This document shows, piece by piece, positions 36,645 to 44,364 of a stretch of 64,000 nt of DNA. Position numbers and translations under genes: made by a program. The stretch is from Neobacillus nitrireducens. Lineage in GTDB: Bacteria > Bacillota > Bacilli > Bacillales > Cytobacillaceae. The DNA lies in the NCBI RefSeq assembly GCF_030915405.1, contig NZ_CP133262.1:744001-808000 (forward strand). Reading direction: 5' to 3'. Every line of letters begins with the position of its first letter. The stretch's first letter is position 1. The notes under the pieces are model-generated. The model searched no databases, was not told where the DNA came from, and saw nothing but the letters and a program-made list of their open reading frames with translations.

Positions 36645-36678
36645 GTTAAACTGCTCCTTTACTTGAATAAAGAAAAAG
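36645..36678. repeat. Composite repeat, copy near 36.65 kb
   Basis: GTTAAACTGCTCCTTTACTT followed by GAATAAAGAAAAAG. Same layout as the copies at 37825, 38441, 39121, 39345, 39977, 42019, 42609 and 43889. Confidence 0.6.
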
Positions 36679-36845
36679 AACGCTGAAGCGATCATTCTTG
36701 AGCTCAAGCAATCTATGAATCGTTATCTCCTTCCTAGGCACCAATACAGTCATATAGTTATTGACCCACATAAAGTAATACATATAAATTTATGTTTATC
36801 TATTGGAATCAAGCACATTGATTATAAATATAGGGGGGATTGTAT

Positions 36846-37337
36846 ATGTCCGTTTTTAATCCACAGAAATTATCCATCAAACTTATTCCACCTACCACTT
36901 TCGCTCAGCCAGTTGAAGGAAGAAAATATACTCTCACGCATTCAGATATTACAGCAGAATTATTTTTGGATATTGGATATGTGTACAACTACAAATCTAT
37001 TAACCCCAAAATGCGTGACGAAGTATTAGCAGAATGGAAAAAAGATTCACATGGTGGTTTAAATTTAATAGGAAAAGCGTATGTAGATGGTGGAGAATTC
37101 AGTCAAAAAGTTGCAGACACTCGTTTTAAAATATTTAATAAAGAAATGGCTACAGCACTTAATGGAATTGTCTATGGTGATCGTCAATTTTACGTACACT
37201 ATCCCTTCCTCGTCGATGCACCCATCTTTATCCATTACTTATCCATTTATCCGCAATATAGGCAGGTTGCTTTTTATGGTACACCACGCCAATATTTGAA
37301 CCAAACTATCAAACAACCTGATCTTCCCCACCCTTAA
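36846..37337 (+). CDS. Staygreen (SGR) family protein
   Basis: 163 residues from ATG 36846, seven bases after GGGGGG. Core SGR features: FNPQKLSIKLIPPTT, GRKYTLTHSDITAELFLDIG, DEVLAEW, GGEFSQKVADTRFKIF, YGDRQFYVHYPFLVDAPI, YGTPRQYL. In plants SGR removes magnesium from chlorophyll; bacterial homologues also occur in non-photosynthetic Bacillus, where the substrate is unknown. It stands between repeats in an accessory region. Confidence 0.88.
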   Translation: MSVFNPQKLSIKLIPPTTFAQPVEGRKYTLTHSDITAELFLDIGYVYNYKSINPKMRDEVLAEWKKDSHGGLNLIGKAYVDGGEFSQKVADTRFKIFNKEMATALNGIVYGDRQFYVHYPFLVDAPIFIHYLSIYPQYRQVAFYGTPRQYLNQTIKQPDLPHP

Positions 37338-37487
37338 AATTGACCCTAGCCAACGCCTCCTCAATTCCAACTGTAAACCAAAAGGCTTTTTGTAATGCAA
37401 ATTTTAAAAATTGGGTTAGAGACCCAATCATATAGACTATTAATGCATATCCTTTTCTGAATTGAAATAATAGAGGGAGGAATTGCT

Positions 37488-37643
37488 TTGATCAATGATT
37501 ATCAAAGCGTACGCCCAGGATTCGGATTTGGAAGACCTGGATTCGGAATTGGCTTAGGCTTCTTAGGTGGTCTTGCTACTGGAGCATTGTTGGCTCCAGG
37601 TCCTAGATTTGGATATTATTACCACCACGTCCTTACGATTTAA
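37488..37643 (+). CDS. Glycine-rich 51-residue protein
   Basis: TTG start with GGGAGG seven bases upstream. Composition: GFGFGRPGFGIGLGFLGG, LATGALLAPGPRFGYYYHH. This G/F/Y/P-rich type with a GGLATGALL core recurs as tiny proteins in Bacillus and is usually annotated hypothetical; a spore-surface role is a guess. A terminator follows. Confidence 0.65.
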   Translation: MINDYQSVRPGFGFGRPGFGIGLGFLGGLATGALLAPGPRFGYYYHHVLTI

Positions 37644-37690
37644 AATATAATATTCCATCCTCTCCTTACTAAAACGTAAATATATAATAA

Positions 37691-37728
37691 GAAAAACGGA
37701 ACACCAATTCTTTGGCACTCCGTTTTTC
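37691..37728 (+). terminator. Intrinsic terminator
   Basis: GAAAAACGG/CCGTTTTTC outer stem with an imperfect inner stem, in the position expected after the glycine-rich gene. Confidence 0.75.
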
Positions 37729-37824
37729 AAACATTACTTTTGAGTTAAACAATGTAAATTTCAGTTTCTTCTCCATTAATAAAAAAACTCATTTACTTCT
37801 GGTATGGATCCATTGCTTGATCCT

Positions 37825-37860
37825 AAACTAACCTGCCCCGTTAGTCGAATAAGAATAAGG
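37825..37860. repeat. Composite repeat copy
   Basis: AAACTAACCTGCCCCGTTAG plus TCGAATAAGAATAAGG: an ACTAAC/GTTAGT inverted pair around CTGCCCC, then an A-rich tail. Confidence 0.8.
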
Positions 37861-37863
37861 GTT

Positions 37864-38385
37864 TTATTCCTGCACTTTTTCCTCTTTAGCTTGCTTTAAT
37901 ATATCCTGTATAAACGGTACCTTTGCCTCTGTATATGAAACTCTGTCAAAGCGATATTTTTCGGCTAATTCTTCTTTTAATTGATGATACCTTTTTAGTA
38001 CATCTGGATGCGTTCTTAGAAAGTCTCTAAAAAGGAGCTGATTTTTCCAGCTTTCACTTTCAATCTCATAAAAATGTAAATGATGTGTTCCGGCTCCCCA
38101 TTGCCCTTTTCTAAAAAAACGCCTTTCTGGAAATTCTTGATGATGAACAAATTCATATCCTAAAAGTTTTAAAGGTTCAATGAACTCATCTACAACTTCT
38201 AAATTATGTACAGCAACAGCAATATCCAATATAGGCTTGGCACACAATCCATTTACCGACGTACTTCCTATGTGTTCAATAGATATAATCCTACCATTTT
38301 TGATTTTCATCAACTGTCTCATTTCTAATTCAAAGTTCTTAGTCCAGTCAGGGTTATAACCCTCAATCATTACTGGTTTATCCAT
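37864..38385 (-). CDS. GrpB family (UPF0157) nucleotidyltransferase-fold protein
   Basis: About 173 residues; the longer in-frame start at 38400 is an alternative. Motif IEHIGSTSVNGLCAKPILDIAVAV is the G-S-T-S-V...K-P-x-x-D pattern of GrpB/nucleotidyltransferase folds, followed by GAGTHHLHFYE. Possibly a nucleotide or CoA transfer enzyme; no verified activity. Ends four bases after a composite repeat. Confidence 0.87.
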   Translation of the reverse strand: MDKPVMIEGYNPDWTKNFELEMRQLMKIKNGRIISIEHIGSTSVNGLCAKPILDIAVAVHNLEVVDEFIEPLKLLGYEFVHHQEFPERRFFRKGQWGAGTHHLHFYEIESESWKNQLLFRDFLRTHPDVLKRYHQLKEELAEKYRFDRVSYTEAKVPFIQDILKQAKEEKVQE

Positions 38386-38440
38386 TAAACGCACCACCAT
38401 TCACCTATAAAATTCTTTACTTTTACAAAATAATCCTTCT

Positions 38441-38515
38441 TCAACTAACCTGCTTACTTTACTTGAATAAGAAAAAGCATTACCGTTATTCCAGTAATGC
38501 TACCCTTTACTTTAA
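38441..38515. repeat. Composite repeat with internal hairpin
   Basis: TCAACTAACCTGCTTACTTT, ACTTGAATAAGAAAAA, then the hairpin GCATTAC...GTAATGC (38478-38501), then CCCTTTACTTTAAG. Shows the full plan: arm, A-rich link, variable hairpin, second arm. Confidence 0.8.
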
Positions 38516-38537
38516 GTAAAATAGTTCACATAATATT

Positions 38538-38693
38538 CTACAAAATAAAGAACATAACCACGTTAATAAATATGATAGTTATAATTAAACCTAATGTAAA
38601 CTTTTTAACAGTAAATTTCATCGTACCCTTTTGTACTCCTCTAAAAACCAAAATTGATATTATTAATAAGAGTAATATAATTGGCGTTGGCAC
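38538..38693 (-). CDS. Small two-helix membrane protein (51 residues)
   Basis: GTG start with AGAGGTG five bases upstream. Product: PTPIILLLLIISILVFRGVQ, a short basic hinge (KGTMKFTVKKF), then LGLIITIIFINVVMFFIL. Likely follows the membrane gene at 38743 in one transcript, 50 bases apart. Function unknown; tiny hydrophobic proteins may be regulators or toxins. Confidence 0.6.
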   Translation of the reverse strand: MPTPIILLLLIISILVFRGVQKGTMKFTVKKFTLGLIITIIFINVVMFFIL

Positions 38694-38742
38694 TATTTCA
38701 CCTCTATTTCTTTATCAATTAAAGCACCCGTTTGTTGAAGAG

Positions 38743-39060
38743 TTAAAAAGGAATTTCCCCTGTAAAAAATGGAACAAAAACTCCGACAGTAGAAGCAATA
38801 ACAATTACCCAAAATGTTTTTGAGGTTAATCTTTCCTTCAGTAACCGACTTTCTTTTGACACAAAAAAGGAGAGTACGATTGTATATAATCCAAAAATCA
38901 TAAATGATAAACCAAACCATACTACCCAAACGTTTCCTATAAATCTAATTCCAGAACTTTCATAAATATATTTAAGAACATTATCAGTTAATAAAAAACC
39001 AACAACTAAAAATAGAATAATTTCAATAATAGTAATTAAATACATTTTCCATATAGCCAT
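38743..39060 (-). CDS. Hypothetical membrane protein, three helices
   Basis: 105 residues, GAGGAGGTGGAG before ATG. Helices: LITIIEIILFLVVGFLL, IGNVWVVWFGLSFMIFGLYTIVL, FWVIVIASTVGVFVPFF. Family not recognised; accessory-region orphan. Confidence 0.65.
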   Translation of the reverse strand: MAIWKMYLITIIEIILFLVVGFLLTDNVLKYIYESSGIRFIGNVWVVWFGLSFMIFGLYTIVLSFFVSKESRLLKERLTSKTFWVIVIASTVGVFVPFFTGEIPF

Positions 39061-39120
39061 CTCTCCACCTCCTCGGAAAAAATAACCAAATTCACATCCA
39101 TATTATAACATTGTTCCTGT

Positions 39121-39152
39121 ACTAAACTGCTTACGTTAGCTAAATAAGAAAA
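39121..39152. repeat. Composite repeat copy overlapping a small ORF
   Basis: ACTAAACTGCTTACGTTAGC then TAAATAAGAAAA. It encodes the last residues of the minus-strand ORF at 39136. Confidence 0.75.
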
Positions 39153-39306
39153 CGGGATCGCCGCAGAATACTAATTTAGTTTTCGTGGAAACCATAGTGT
39201 TTTTAGGTCCTGCCTGGAAATGTGGTACAAAAAACAAATATTTTGCCCACCACGATATTAATAAAATTATCATCATTACAATCGGAATTATTAATTTTTT
39301 CCTCAT
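39136..39306 (-). CDS. Small membrane-anchored protein (56 residues)
   Basis: ATG with AGGGGG four bases upstream. One helix (KLIIPIVMMIILLISWWAKY) then an outside tail ending FCGDPVFLFS. The stop lies inside a composite repeat, so the C terminus may have been created by repeat insertion. Function unknown. Confidence 0.45.
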   Translation of the reverse strand: MRKKLIIPIVMMIILLISWWAKYLFFVPHFQAGPKNTMVSTKTKLVFCGDPVFLFS

Positions 39307-39344
39307 ACGTCCCCCTATTTCTTTTCGGTACGTTTTCTTCTTAC

Positions 39345-39377
39345 GCTAAACTGCTTACGTTAGTTTAATAACAAAAA
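39345..39377. repeat. Composite repeat copy
   Basis: GCTAAACTGCTTACGTTAGT then TTAATAACAAAAA. Confidence 0.75.
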
Positions 39378-39623
39378 ACCCACCAAATTGGTAGCTGGAT
39401 CTTCAACTCCGATAGTTTAAGTGTAATATTTCACAATATTTCTTTAATAAAAGGCTCTATTAAATAATATTGTTGATAATAATCAAATATAAATCAAGAA
39501 CCTCAAAACGGACCTTGATTTTATTTTAATTGAAGAAAAGCATTCGTAAAAAACTTATAAATGATATTGATACTTGTGGTAGTATGATGATATATATTCA
39601 TTCCCATAAAGCTGGTGATACGA

Positions 39624-39950
39624 ATGGAAAAACAAACATTGGAAGAAAAAATAGAACAAGAAATAAAAACAGCCCAAACTATTTATTGGGTTTTAATCGC
39701 TTGCGTAAGCCTTCCGGCTGTATTTATTTCCGGAGCTGCCGGTACCTACATCGATGATAAATCCTTCATTCACCAAATTGTCTGGTGGTTAGCTGCTTTT
39801 TCTTATCCAGGATTCATTTTCATTGTATTTACAAGTAGATATTTTGCAAAAGAATATCTTCGGATGGATGATTATAAAAAAGCTAGACAATTTAACATAA
39901 TTCCTGTCTATGGAATTATTTTTATAATCCTCTTGTTCCTATTTATGTAG
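39624..39950 (+). CDS. Hypothetical membrane protein, three helices
   Basis: 108 residues from ATG 39624 (weak GGTGA RBS). Acidic N terminus (EKQTLEEKIEQEIKTAQ), then helices IYWVLIACVSLPAVFISG, WWLAAFSYPGFIFIVFT and IIPVYGIIFIILLFLFM. Family not recognised. Confidence 0.6.
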   Translation: MEKQTLEEKIEQEIKTAQTIYWVLIACVSLPAVFISGAAGTYIDDKSFIHQIVWWLAAFSYPGFIFIVFTSRYFAKEYLRMDDYKKARQFNIIPVYGIIFIILLFLFM

Positions 39951-39976
39951 AAGAAATGTTTAATAGGAAAACCCTC

Positions 39977-40143
39977 CTTGTTCCACTAACTTGCTTCGTT
40001 AGTGGAACAAGAAAAGGGATTGCAGTCCCCATCTTTAACTCTTGCACCCGTTACTTTAAGTACAACACTTCACAATCTGCTTCGTTAAGCAAACCAAAAT
40101 AGGCGATGCCTTGTCAAAGCATCGCACCCTTTAGTTGAAGAAG
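39977..40143. repeat. Two composite repeats back to back, with a 14-bp perfect hairpin
   Basis: CTTGTTCCACTAAC (39977-39990) and GTTAGTGGAACAAG (39998-40011) pair perfectly. Then come GCACCCGTTACTTTAAG (40043), TGCTTCGTTAAG (40078), the hairpin GCGATGC...GCATCGC (40103-40125) and CCCTTTAGTTGAAG. It lies past the DUF3231 stop and may terminate it. Confidence 0.8.
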
Positions 40144-40184
40144 AAACTCAGATGTTATTTACAATACGCACTACTTAATGCTTG

Positions 40185-41198
40185 TTATCTTTCAATTATT
40201 GCTTTCCGTTCTACCATTTGAGGTGGTTCTTCCATCCAACCGTTCTTAATCATAATTTTTGCACCTTCATGGGCATATTCGAAAATATCTTTCGTAAAAG
40301 CAGTATTTTTTGCTGCCAAGTCGTTCCGTAAACTAAAAGCTGTACCCACTGCATTGCCCCCCATAGAAAAACTGCAAAACATACTGATACAATACATCAT
40401 GAGCTTATCAGAAAACGGTGCAACAGTTGAACGTGTCGCATGTCCCCCTGCTGTGGCAGGTATTTGAATACCATCTTCTAGAAATGTTTCACTCATCTCT
40501 TTTATAACACTTTTGGATAGTTCTGCTCCTTTTGCAAAAAATTTCACTACTTCTGCACTTTTAGCACATTGAGCAAAACCAATAATCATTTGTAAACCAG
40601 TAACATTTGATTCAATACCATGATAAATATAAGCAACTTCTATCGTGTTTAATGTTCGTTTTTTACCAAGTTTACCAAATGGATTCATTCCGGCCAAATA
40701 GTCTTTATCTTTTACGAACTCAACCGAGGTGGGCATAGAAACATAAGGAGAACGGGCAATCATCCCTTTTTCAATCAAATATTGTGTGCAAGAATTATAA
40801 TATGTTTGGGTAATGGCGGTAAGTTCTTTGAAAAGCATGACAATGTCTTCACGATATGCCATGTTTATATTTAGGGTATGCAGCCCCATACTAATTTCCA
40901 TAAGTAATCGTATAAACAAGATGTCAAAACCGTTATCAAAGAGCTTTGGAACATCTTTATTTACGTCTTCAGAAGAAAACCCGACTGGGATTGTAGCCCC
41001 TTCACTTGTAAAAATATTTGTTATTTTGCCAACATAAATGTCTATTTCATTGTATACATCAGTCATGATTTTTTTGGCTTTTTCGTCGTCAGCTTTTTCA
41101 ATAAAGTATTCTAACATTCGCAAATTCATCGTTTTCTCTTGGTATGTAAGCCATAGAACTCCAAGTTCGGATGACGTTATCGCAGGTTTCTCAGGCAT
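40185..41198 (-). CDS. DUF3231 family protein (copy 3 of 3)
   Basis: 337 residues, AGGAGG eight bases before ATG. ITSSELGVLWLTYQEK...GKITNIFTSEGATIPVGF, then a second unit LNTIEVAYIYHGIESNVTG...LSKSVIKEMS, and the ending KNGWMEEPPQMVER. More diverged than the other two; several histidines conserved in copies 1 and 2 (for example in AKKHI/NKHI) are replaced here (YVGK, SKSVI), so if the family binds metal, this copy may not. Confidence 0.83.
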   Translation of the reverse strand: MPEKPAITSSELGVLWLTYQEKTMNLRMLEYFIEKADDEKAKKIMTDVYNEIDIYVGKITNIFTSEGATIPVGFSSEDVNKDVPKLFDNGFDILFIRLLMEISMGLHTLNINMAYREDIVMLFKELTAITQTYYNSCTQYLIEKGMIARSPYVSMPTSVEFVKDKDYLAGMNPFGKLGKKRTLNTIEVAYIYHGIESNVTGLQMIIGFAQCAKSAEVVKFFAKGAELSKSVIKEMSETFLEDGIQIPATAGGHATRSTVAPFSDKLMMYCISMFCSFSMGGNAVGTAFSLRNDLAAKNTAFTKDIFEYAHEGAKIMIKNGWMEEPPQMVERKAIIER

Positions 41199-41462
41199 AC
41201 TGCATTCCTCCTAGATTTTCTCTTCTTAATTTTGCTCAACAAATGATACAATATCCAAAAAATTTACGTTTTTTATCTTGGTTATTATAGAAAATAATAT
41301 TTTTTCCTTTAGATAGAATATTTCAATGCAGTAATAAGGAAAATAAATTCAATTAAAAAATTCGATGAGGAAAATTAGAGGTCATTTAGATGGAAGGATG
41401 GAAGAACTACCCCACTTCCAAATAGATACGAAATAGTAAAAGAAAAGTGATAGTGAATATCA

Positions 41463-41939
41463 ATGATAACAAAAGATGAGCTTGAAAAAATCCTTTGGAG
41501 TATTGCTTTACCTGGGTTTGCCCAAATTCTGAACAAAAAATTTTTTAAGGGATTACTTTTTATCGGATTAGAAATATTGATCAATGTCCAATCCAACTTT
41601 AATGATGTAATTATTCTGAGTTTTCATGGGGAAATTGAAAAAGCAATTGGACAAACGAATTACCAATGGTTGATGTTTTATCCTTGTCTTTATTTTTTTG
41701 CAATTTGGGATGCTTACAGTGATGCAAACGGTAAAAAAGCATCCTTAGCGTTTCTTCCGTTTGTGTTTTCCGCCTATTTAGTTACAGTAGGGCTTATTTA
41801 CTCAGCAACATTTAAAGTAAACGGAATGTTACTCGGACCTATTTGGTTACCAATGTTGTCATTACCCATCGGAATACTGATTGGAACCTTTTTGAGATAT
41901 ACACTTTTAAAATTTATATATCGTGCCGAGGAAACTTAG
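41463..41939 (+). CDS. Hypothetical membrane protein with PGFAQ motif
   Basis: 158 residues, four or five helices. N-terminal WSIALPGFAQILNKKFFKGL resembles the P-G-x-G-x-x-x-x-x-x-x-x-G segment of TM2-like and DUF5683-like membrane proteins. The RBS is weak. Function unknown. Terminator at 41981. Confidence 0.65.
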   Translation: MITKDELEKILWSIALPGFAQILNKKFFKGLLFIGLEILINVQSNFNDVIILSFHGEIEKAIGQTNYQWLMFYPCLYFFAIWDAYSDANGKKASLAFLPFVFSAYLVTVGLIYSATFKVNGMLLGPIWLPMLSLPIGILIGTFLRYTLLKFIYRAEET

Positions 41940-41980
41940 GTACACTAGCTCGAAGAAATTAGTGATTCTTCAATAAAAGG

Positions 41981-42007
41981 AAACGCCAAAGGGTTCAATT
42001 GGCGTTT
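41981..42007 (+). terminator. Intrinsic terminator
   Basis: AAACGCCAA/TTGGCGTTT stem followed by ATTTTTTATT. Confidence 0.88.
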
Positions 42008-42018
42008 ATTTTTTATTG

Positions 42019-42097
42019 AACTAACCTGCCCCGTTAGTGCCATAAGAAAAAGGCTGCCGCAGCAACCCATGTTATTGAAGTAAAGCACCCGTTAGCC
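42019..42097. repeat. Composite repeat copy with both arms
   Basis: AACTAACCTGCCCCGTTAGT, GCCATAAGAAAAAGG, a short CTGCCGCAG hairpin, then TTGAAGTAAAGCACCCGTTAG. Confidence 0.8.
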
Positions 42098-42213
42098 ATC
42101 CATGAAGCGCAAAAATCAGCGCTTCACCACAGAGAATGAAAATGGTCACTAACCGTCAATACTGATTCTACGGCTGGGAGAGGAAGGTCGCTTAACTATG
42201 GTGGAGAACAAAC

Positions 42214-42510
42214 GTGAACAAAATACTCGTACTTTTAGCAACCTTTTCGATACTAATGGTTCTTAATTTCGGAGCAGCACATCTTTTTCAAGCCAATATT
42301 GTTGATTTAACTTTTCCAGTTGGAATACTTGGAATCATAATTACTGCACCGAATAATCCAATGACCGATTTATTTAACAGCCAAACCTACATGGAAGTTG
42401 AGGGAAAAAGAGGCACTAAATTTGGAAGAATACCAATCTTTGCTTCCGTTGCTTATACTTTATTTGCGATTATCATTACATTCTTTTATTACAAAAGCTA
42501 TTTCATATAG
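42214..42510 (+). CDS. Hypothetical membrane protein, three helices
   Basis: 98 residues from GTG, with GGTGGAG upstream. Helices ILVLLATFSILMVLNFGAA, TFPVGILGIIITA and IFASVAYTLFAIIITFFYY, with a polar loop (NNPMTDLFNSQTYMEVEGKR). Layout common in Bacillus membrane orphans. Function unknown. Confidence 0.6.
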   Translation: MNKILVLLATFSILMVLNFGAAHLFQANIVDLTFPVGILGIIITAPNNPMTDLFNSQTYMEVEGKRGTKFGRIPIFASVAYTLFAIIITFFYYKSYFI

Positions 42511-42608
42511 TTTGAATAAACCTTTCTTACTGTGCTGCTATGATTAGCAGCACTTTTGTTTTAGAACGCATTTTGTGTCAAATATGGCTTTAATGAACAA
42601 TTCCTTCC

Positions 42609-42640
42609 TCAACTAACCTGCCCCGTTAGCTTAAGTACAT
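42609..42640. repeat. Composite repeat copy
   Basis: TCAACTAACCTGCCCCGTTA, GCTTAAGTACAT, followed by TTCTTCACAATATTC as at 38515 and 40066. Confidence 0.78.
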
Positions 42641-42732
42641 TTCTTCACAATATTCTCTATTACTTTATCAAACTTCCCCTAATTATCTCATTAAATGTTT
42701 TTCCACAAACTGTCCCTTAACAAAAAGAAAAA

Positions 42733-42758
42733 GCACAATTCTTGCTGCAGAATTGTGC
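42733..42758 (-). terminator. Hairpin after the lipoprotein gene
   Basis: GCACAATTC/GAATTGTGC stem; the minus strand continues TTTTTCTTTTTG. Flanked by AAAAAGAAAAA and TTGTTGAAGAAG, the same flanks as the composite repeats. Confidence 0.8.
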
Positions 42759-42845
42759 TCAATTGTTGAAGAAGTTGTATTAATATTTTTTATAGGATTG
42801 CTAGTAATACCTTAACTTAGTTGGGAGTGCCTCCATTAGCATTGT

Positions 42846-43787
42846 TTAATTTATTTTCTTATTATCTTTACTTAGAACTTGAATTTCATAAGGACCAGGA
42901 AATGATTTGTTAATTTGTTTATAATGGAAAAATTCATTTATAAGTTCTTCAATACGTTTTCCATTTTCTTTAGCATTTTTATCTGTGCTGCTTATTTCAG
43001 TATTAACAATAATTGGATTCTTATCATCTATTATAGTTGTAGATTTAACTTTAAGATCTTTTATTTCTTTTAACCCTTGGTTTATTGACGGCATCACTTT
43101 CATTTCCCAATCTCGTTTTAAATTTGATTTAAAACGTATAGGAATATCTGTAACATTGAATCCATTTTCTTTAGCTAATTTTAAAAATTCTTTATGAAAA
43201 TAATTCACTTCATTTGGATCTATAATTTCTTTGTTGTTTCTATAAAGCATTAAGTCCAATTGTACAATACGTCCGTCAGTAGCTGAATATTGGGTTCCCA
43301 TCGAAACATTAATTTTATGAGTCTCTTTCATTATCTGAACTATTTCATTTAAAATCTTTTGTTCATTTTCTTGTCTTTCTGTCTGATTCGTTTTAGACCA
43401 ATCAGCAAGAACTTTAACTTTATAATCCGTATATTTTTTTGCTTGCAAAACTTCTTCAATATTACTTTGAAGGTCGTCTTTTAAATAATTAAAATTTTTC
43501 TTAGAATAAGGTCTAATCATAAGAATGACTTCTTTCTTTGCCCGAGAAAGGGTTAGATCATAACCATCTGGATAACCTTTTTTCTTTAACACCTTTTTGT
43601 TGAAAGAAGATTCAATGGAATTTTCTAATTTAATGGTATCATAATATGAAATTAAATTATTTGAACTCCCTTTAGTTATGGTGTCATTATCAGATTTTTC
43701 CATTTTTTTATTTGTCTTATTTGATGTGCATCCTACTACCAAAAATAACATACTGAATAAAACGAATAACATTGATATTCTTTTCAA
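42846..43787 (-). CDS. Putative lipoprotein of unknown function (DUF4030-like?)
   Basis: 313 residues from a TTG start (AAGGAG eight bases upstream). Signal peptide with lipobox LVVGC (Cys20), then a charged Lys/Asn/Ser linker and two similar mixed alpha/beta regions of about 120 residues. This recalls DUF4030 lipoproteins of Bacillus, but I am not certain. Expected on the outer face of the membrane. Single gene. Confidence 0.6.
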   Translation of the reverse strand: MKRISMLFVLFSMLFLVVGCTSNKTNKKMEKSDNDTITKGSSNNLISYYDTIKLENSIESSFNKKVLKKKGYPDGYDLTLSRAKKEVILMIRPYSKKNFNYLKDDLQSNIEEVLQAKKYTDYKVKVLADWSKTNQTERQENEQKILNEIVQIMKETHKINVSMGTQYSATDGRIVQLDLMLYRNNKEIIDPNEVNYFHKEFLKLAKENGFNVTDIPIRFKSNLKRDWEMKVMPSINQGLKEIKDLKVKSTTIIDDKNPIIVNTEISSTDKNAKENGKRIEELINEFFHYKQINKSFPGPYEIQVLSKDNKKIN

Positions 43788-43888
43788 AAAATCAACTCCT
43801 TGAATAATTTACATTTTTACACAATATTGTTAACTATTATACTACAAAAAATAGTAGAAGAAACTATAAGAAAGCTTATCTTTTCTAG

Positions 43889-43920
43889 TTCAACTAAACT
43901 GCTTCATTAGTTTGAGTGAA
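43889..43920. repeat. Composite repeat, last copy
   Basis: TTCAACTAAACTGCTTCATT then AGTTTGAGTGAA, followed by ATCATTCACAAAATGCTC. Rightmost copy of the family in this window. Confidence 0.75.
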
Positions 43921-44294
43921 ATCATTCACAAAATGCTCTAAAACAGAGGGAGTTTATTGCGCAGTATTTGTCTACTACGTTATACAAGAGTTAATCTGGA
44001 CCGTTTGCAGAAAAATGATCTTATTGAAAGTCAATCAATTTTTTATAACATTTTGATTCTCAAAACTATGATTTTATATCTTTTATCACCAGATAGATTG
44101 CATGGTAAACAGTCTGTAATTCTTTGGTACATTTTTTGTCATTCGGTGGTAAAAACTATGTCAAAGGTGGTACATTCCAATGTCAGTAATCATCAGAAGC
44201 TGTTACGTTGAAACTTGCGGAGTTGCTGGATAAGCAAAGCTCATAAATGAAGGTCAATATCTTTGCAAATTAATTAAATTTGCCCTTAATAACT

Positions 44295-44320
44295 AGAGCT
44301 GCCTGGACTACGGCAGCTCT
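44295..44320. terminator. 9-bp hairpin downstream of the exporter gene
   Basis: AGAGCTGCC/GGCAGCTCT with an 8-base loop. Only a short TTTAAAA follows, on the plus side, so terminator function is uncertain. Confidence 0.45.
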
Positions 44321-44364
44321 TTAAAAGTTCCATTCAACATGTGTTCGCCATAAAACTTTTATTC

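Larger units (their letters stand above)
35875..36845. other. Gene-poor decayed region of about 970 bases
   Basis: No intact gene with an RBS. The plus-strand frame at 36014-36415 lacks an RBS and lies opposite a decayed minus frame. A 13-bp hairpin at 36558-36592 and the first composite repeat (36645-36678) are present. Confidence 0.5.
43788..44364. other. Intergenic stretch of about 580 bases
   Basis: Holds the lipoprotein promoter, one composite repeat (43889-43920) and a hairpin (44295-44320). The plus-strand frame at 43957-44211 has no RBS and an odd composition. Nothing else recognised. Confidence 0.45.

Noticed and set aside
43957..44211. 84-residue plus-strand ORF
   Set aside because: No RBS and composition unlike real genes of the window.
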